Assembly (NCBI RefSeq): GCF_035989265.1
Contig: NZ_JAYKZX010000003.1
Span: forward strand, 3,130,501 to 3,194,500
From: Sphingobium sp. HWE2-09
Lineage (GTDB): Bacteria > Pseudomonadota > Alphaproteobacteria > Sphingomonadales > Sphingomonadaceae
Length of the DNA stretch: 64,000 nucleotides
Direction: 5' to 3'
This document shows, piece after piece, positions 60,916 to 64,000 of the stretch (positions within the stretch are counted from its first letter, which is position 1; each line of letters opens with the position of its first letter). Position numbers and translations under genes: made by a program. The notes beneath the pieces were generated by a model. That model was not told the origin of the DNA and searched no databases. It saw only the letters and a program-made list of their open reading frames with translations.

Positions 60916-61059
60916 TCATTTTTCGTCGGTGCGCAGCTTGACCTTGTTCGGCAATTTCTTGCCCTTGGTGCGACGCGACGGGATTTGTACCGGGTTCTTC
61001 TTTTTCCATTCCGCCCAGGTCATCGGGCCTTCCGGCGTATTGATGATCTCATCATCCAT
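60916..61059 (-). CDS. Small basic hypothetical protein (47 residues)
   Basis: The frame reads MDDEIINTPEGPMTWAEWKK, then KNPVQIPSRRTKGKKLPNKV and ends KLRTDEK before a TGA at 60916. The ATG at 61059 has AGGATT upstream. Codon use fits the window. It is conserved in pattern (acidic start, aromatic middle, basic tail); no family is recognised. It lies upstream of cspA on the same strand. Confidence 0.65.
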   Translation of the reverse strand: MDDEIINTPEGPMTWAEWKKKNPVQIPSRRTKGKKLPNKVKLRTDEK

Positions 61060-61139
61060 GGTCGCAAATCCTCATGCATCGGCCGTTGGTGATTCGCGGA
61101 TCGCGTGCTTGCTTCCTGAAAGTGCCAACCCATCCCTTT

Positions 61140-61670
61140 TCAGACATCGACGCCCGCATCTTCCCGCTGCCGCGCCGGACGTACGCCCTTGCGGTCGCGC
61201 TGCGCCAATATCTGTTTGAGGGTCGTGGGATGGGGCGCGATCAGGAAGCCGAAGCTGACCGTGCCTTCCTTCGTTTCCACTGCATGGTGCAGACGGTGGG
61301 CCTGGACGATGCGCTTCATATAACGCGACCGGGCGACATAGCGGTGCCTGACCCGCTGATGCACGATGACGTCGTGGAAGCCGAGATAGATGGCGCCATA
61401 GGCAGCGATCCCTGCGCCCATCGCCGTGGCCCACACGCCCCATCCCCATTGCACCCCGCCCAGCAGGAGCAGGATGGAGGGCAGGGCGAAGATCACGAAA
61501 TACAGATCATTGGCTTCCCAGAAACCCAGGCGCGGCCGGTGGTGGCTGGCGTGCAGGAACCAGCCGGGACCATGCATCACCCAGCGATGCATGACATAGG
61601 CAAAGCCTTCCATCGCGGCGACCGTAGCGAGAAAGACGGACAGGGGAAGGATCGCGGACATGATCCCCAT
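61140..61670 (-). CDS. crtZ: Beta-carotene hydroxylase (CrtZ)
   Basis: A 176-residue membrane protein of the fatty-acid hydroxylase superfamily. Histidine motifs are YVMHRWVMHGPGWFLHASHH, GFHDVIVHQRVRHRYV and AHRLHHAVETKEG, the di-iron site pattern of CrtZ. It hydroxylates the ionone rings of beta-carotene toward zeaxanthin. No other carotenoid genes are within the window. ATG 61661 (after GGGGATC) is an alternative start. Confidence 0.93.
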   Translation of the reverse strand: MGIMSAILPLSVFLATVAAMEGFAYVMHRWVMHGPGWFLHASHHRPRLGFWEANDLYFVIFALPSILLLLGGVQWGWGVWATAMGAGIAAYGAIYLGFHDVIVHQRVRHRYVARSRYMKRIVQAHRLHHAVETKEGTVSFGFLIAPHPTTLKQILAQRDRKGVRPARQREDAGVDV

Positions 61671-61747
61671 ATAGGCGCCGAGACGCGGCCCGGCGACCCT
61701 CTATAGTCGTGCAGGACGAATTGTCCTGCTGCGCTGTGCCCCATGTC

Positions 61748-62962
61748 TTATTCTGTGTCGCGGACTGCGCGGAAGCGAGCCAGGCCCGCGTCCAGATCCG
61801 CGATCAGGTCGGCGGGGTCTTCCAGCCCAATATGCAGGCGGATGGCGGGTCCGTCCGCTTCCCACGTCGTCGCGCTGCGATAGCGGGCGGGATCGACCGG
61901 GAGGGCAAGGCTTTCGAAACCGCCCCAGCTATAGCCGATGCCGAAATGAGCGAGGCCGTCGATCAGGGCGGCGCGGGCCGCTTCACCGCCGCCCTTCAGG
62001 ATGAAGCTGAATAGCCCGGTCGAGCCGCTGAAATCCCGTTGCCACAGCGCATGGCCGGGACAATCGGGGAGCGCGGGATGCAGGACGCGGGCGACATCGG
62101 GCTGGTCTTTCAACCAGTTGGCGACGGCAACCGCGCTGTCCTGATGCTGTTTCAGCCGGACGCCCAATGTGCGCAGCCCGCGCGAGGCGAGCCAGGCGTC
62201 GTCGGGGCTGACCATCTGGCCGAAAAGATAGGCGGTCTGGCGGACCCTGGCGAACCAGTCCGCATTGGCGGTGACGCTGCCCATCATCACGTCGCTATGG
62301 CCGACGATATATTTGGTGCAGGCCAGGATCGAGATATCGACGCCATGGGACAGCGCCGGGAAATAGAGCGGCGTCGCCCAGGTGTTATCCAGCAGGGTCA
62401 CGACCCCGTTCGCCTTCGCCCAGGCGGTGAGCGCAGGCACATCCTGCACTTCGAACGTCAGGCTGCCGGGGCTTTCCAGAAAGAGCGCGCGGATCGGCCT
62501 GTCGGCAAGATAGACATCGAGTGAGACAGTAGTGGGATCATAATAAATAGTTTCGATGCCGTAACTATCAAGCAATTGCGTGCAGAAATTACGGGTCGGG
62601 TCATAGGCGCTGTCCACCATCAGCAGCCGGTCGCCGGGCTTTAGCACCGCCATCAGCGCGCAGGCGATCGCCGCGACACCCGATGGGTAGAGCATCGTCC
62701 CTTCCGCACCCGGCTCCATCTCGGTGAGGGCGTCGGCCAGCGACCAAGCGGTCGGCGTGCCCTTCCGCCCGTAGAACAGGCGTTCATGCGTGCTGCTGCC
62801 CGCCGCTTTGCGCAGATGGGCGACATCGTCATAGAGGATGGTGGAGGCGCGCCAGACCGGGGGGCTGACGATGCCGCCAGGCTGGCCGGGCATTTGCGTC
62901 CATTCGGGCTTGCGCCCGATTTGGGCGAGCTTTGTCAAAGGCTTGCGGGTATCGTCGCTCAC
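61748..62962 (-). CDS. metC: Cystathionine beta-lyase/PLP-dependent trans-sulfuration enzyme
   Basis: A 404-residue PLP enzyme of the Cys/Met metabolism family. It has PPVWRASTILYDDVAHLRKA, YPSGVAAIACALMAVLKPGD, LLDNTWATPLYFPALSHGVD and the lysine in LACTKYIVGHSDVMMGSVTA. GTG at 62962 overlaps the sseA stop by 4 nt. The reaction is probably cystathionine to homocysteine, pyruvate and ammonia; cystathionine gamma-lyase-like activity cannot be excluded. Confidence 0.92.
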   Translation of the reverse strand: MSDDTRKPLTKLAQIGRKPEWTQMPGQPGGIVSPPVWRASTILYDDVAHLRKAAGSSTHERLFYGRKGTPTAWSLADALTEMEPGAEGTMLYPSGVAAIACALMAVLKPGDRLLMVDSAYDPTRNFCTQLLDSYGIETIYYDPTTVSLDVYLADRPIRALFLESPGSLTFEVQDVPALTAWAKANGVVTLLDNTWATPLYFPALSHGVDISILACTKYIVGHSDVMMGSVTANADWFARVRQTAYLFGQMVSPDDAWLASRGLRTLGVRLKQHQDSAVAVANWLKDQPDVARVLHPALPDCPGHALWQRDFSGSTGLFSFILKGGGEAARAALIDGLAHFGIGYSWGGFESLALPVDPARYRSATTWEADGPAIRLHIGLEDPADLIADLDAGLARFRAVRDTE

Positions 62963-63804
62963 GCCGCACCTGTCGCTTTCGGTGTCGCAGGATCGAAGCC
63001 CCATTCCGACCAGCTGCCGTCATACAGGGTCACATCGGTCTTCCCGAGCGATTCCAGCCCGGCCAGGATGATCGCGGCGGTGACGCCGCTGCCGCAAGTG
63101 GTGATGATCGGCTGGTCGAAATCCGTCCCCGCGTCCACGAACAGGCGGCGCAGGTCATCGCCCTGCTTCATGCTGTTGTCGGCGTTGAAAAAGGCGGAGG
63201 AAGGGATGTTGCGACTGCCCGGAATATGGCCGGACGCCATGCCGGGCCGGGGTTCGGCCTCCGCACCGGTGAAGCGGCCCGCGCCGCGCGCGTCCAGCAC
63301 CTGCGCGGCCTGGCTGTCCAGATTGGCGAGCAGATCGGCCTTGGTGCGGACCTGGCTGCGGTCGAGCCGGGCGACGGCATTGCCGGGAGCCGGGGTGAAG
63401 GCACCGCTTTGTGTCGGCCGCCCTTCCGCCAGCCATTTGGGCAGGCCGCCGTCCAGGATCGCAGCCGATGCGCCCAGGCCATAGACGCGCATCATCCACC
63501 AGGCCCGCGCAGCGCTGTGCGTCGGGCTGTTGTCATAGACGATGATGCGGCTGTCGGTGTCGATACCCAATGCTTGCGCCCGCTGGGTCATCAGGTCGTC
63601 GGGCGGCGCCATGCCGGGCGTCGGATCGTCGGGATCGTTCAGGCTCGGCAGGTCCAGAAACGCTGCGCCGGGAATATGCGCGGCTTCATATTCGGCGCGG
63701 GGATCGCGCGGGGTGCCGGGCAGGAACAGGCTGGCGTCCAGGATGCGCAGGTCGGGCTGGCCCAGTTCCGTCGCGAGCCAGTCGGTGGAAACGAATAGGG
63801 TCAT
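62959..63804 (-). CDS. sseA: 3-mercaptopyruvate sulfurtransferase (rhodanese family)
   Basis: A 281-residue protein with two rhodanese domains: the inactive first (LRILDASLFLPG; AAHIPGAAFLDL) and the second with catalytic C237 in TTCGSGVTA. The C-G-S-G-V-T loop is characteristic of mercaptopyruvate sulfurtransferases rather than thiosulfate rhodaneses. It transfers sulfur to thiol acceptors or cyanide. It forms a translationally coupled pair with the lyase gene, fitting sulfur amino-acid metabolism. Confidence 0.93.
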   Translation of the reverse strand: MTLFVSTDWLATELGQPDLRILDASLFLPGTPRDPRAEYEAAHIPGAAFLDLPSLNDPDDPTPGMAPPDDLMTQRAQALGIDTDSRIIVYDNSPTHSAARAWWMMRVYGLGASAAILDGGLPKWLAEGRPTQSGAFTPAPGNAVARLDRSQVRTKADLLANLDSQAAQVLDARGAGRFTGAEAEPRPGMASGHIPGSRNIPSSAFFNADNSMKQGDDLRRLFVDAGTDFDQPIITTCGSGVTAAIILAGLESLGKTDVTLYDGSWSEWGFDPATPKATGAA

Positions 63805-63871
63805 GCGCCTTGTCTTTCTCAGCCTGTCTTGCGCCCTTCCTACGGCGCGCGGGCAGGGCTGGGAAGGGGTG

Positions 63872-64000
63872 TCAGGCGGGCGTCAGTTCGGCGGCGGCGC
63901 GGGCGGCGGGACGGCGGAACTGGCGTGGCCCCTGATCCAGGCGCAGCGGCGCCAGCCTGTCGGCCGGGGGGTCCTGCTCCTGCCCGACGATGAAGGCGCG
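63872..64000 (-). CDS. 3' end of an unidentified gene
   Basis: A reading frame open from the right edge ends at a TGA at 63872-63874. Its 42 C-terminal residues begin RAFIVGQEQDPPADRLAPLR and end RAAAELTPA. The fragment is too short and low-complexity to place in a family. It is on the same strand as sseA, 67 nt upstream of it. Confidence 0.5.
   Translation of the reverse strand, partial: RAFIVGQEQDPPADRLAPLRLDQGPRQFRRPAARAAAELTPA

Noticed and set aside
1..64000. CRISPR arrays, tRNA or rRNA genes, prophage or IS transposases
   Set aside because: No regularly spaced repeats, cloverleaf sequences, rRNA signatures, phage structural genes or transposase motifs were seen while reading both strands.

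Overview
The window is GC-rich and densely coding. It looks like a chromosomal stretch of an alphaproteobacterium of the Sphingomonadaceae (Sphingobium/Sphingomonas-like). The basis is gene content and style: paired TonB-dependent receptors, a carotenoid hydroxylase (crtZ), a DUF6481 gene next to a cold-shock gene, RF2 without a programmed frameshift, and several families of short palindromic extragenic repeats of the kind I associate with this family. No rRNA, tRNA, CRISPR array, prophage or intact transposase gene was seen.

Layout. 1-6160: the start of cstA (cut by the left edge), DoxX and PNPOx-like genes, a 2H phosphoesterase, PhnA, then the leftward housekeeping run rpmH-rnpA-yidD-yidC-engB. 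Two repeat families have inserted between rnpA and yidD. 6299-15958: a DsbA-like thiol oxidoreductase, an M48 protease, RNase E, then rightward amiC and PBP1A. 16029-19050: a repeat-flanked, frameshifted DUF559 nuclease gene, prfB, a lipoprotein-like methyltransferase and two small unknown genes. 19180-25920: a siderophore receptor with a DUF4198 partner, then a second TonB receptor coupled to an NPP-type phosphodiesterase.

25990-30613 is a compact rightward cluster of two ATP-grasp ligases, a nucleotidyltransferase, a glycosyltransferase and a phosphoribosyltransferase. I do not recognise its product, and it is one of two candidates for an undescribed system. 30621-36404: an esterase, N-formylglutamate amidohydrolase, a transglutaminase pair and an M3 oligopeptidase.

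36418-50799 is a signalling and surface region. It holds a lone receiver, a hybrid kinase with two receivers, a LuxR-type regulator and an HPt-like protein; then a leftward operon of three small secreted DUF11-like proteins, a 1664-residue outer-membrane protein and a double-PilZ protein; then a chemoreceptor. This operon is the second candidate system. 50846-58766: TerC behind a structured leader, an AbrB-type membrane protein, and a probable tricarboxylate uptake locus (CitMHS transporter, OprP-like porin, periplasmic binding protein) divergent from a TctD/TctE-like two-component pair. 58768-64000: a spermidine-synthase-like protein, small unknown genes, cspA with DUF6481, crtZ, a metC-like lyase and sseA, ending in the 3' end of an unidentified gene.

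All functional calls come from reading translated sequence and motifs. No database search was run.
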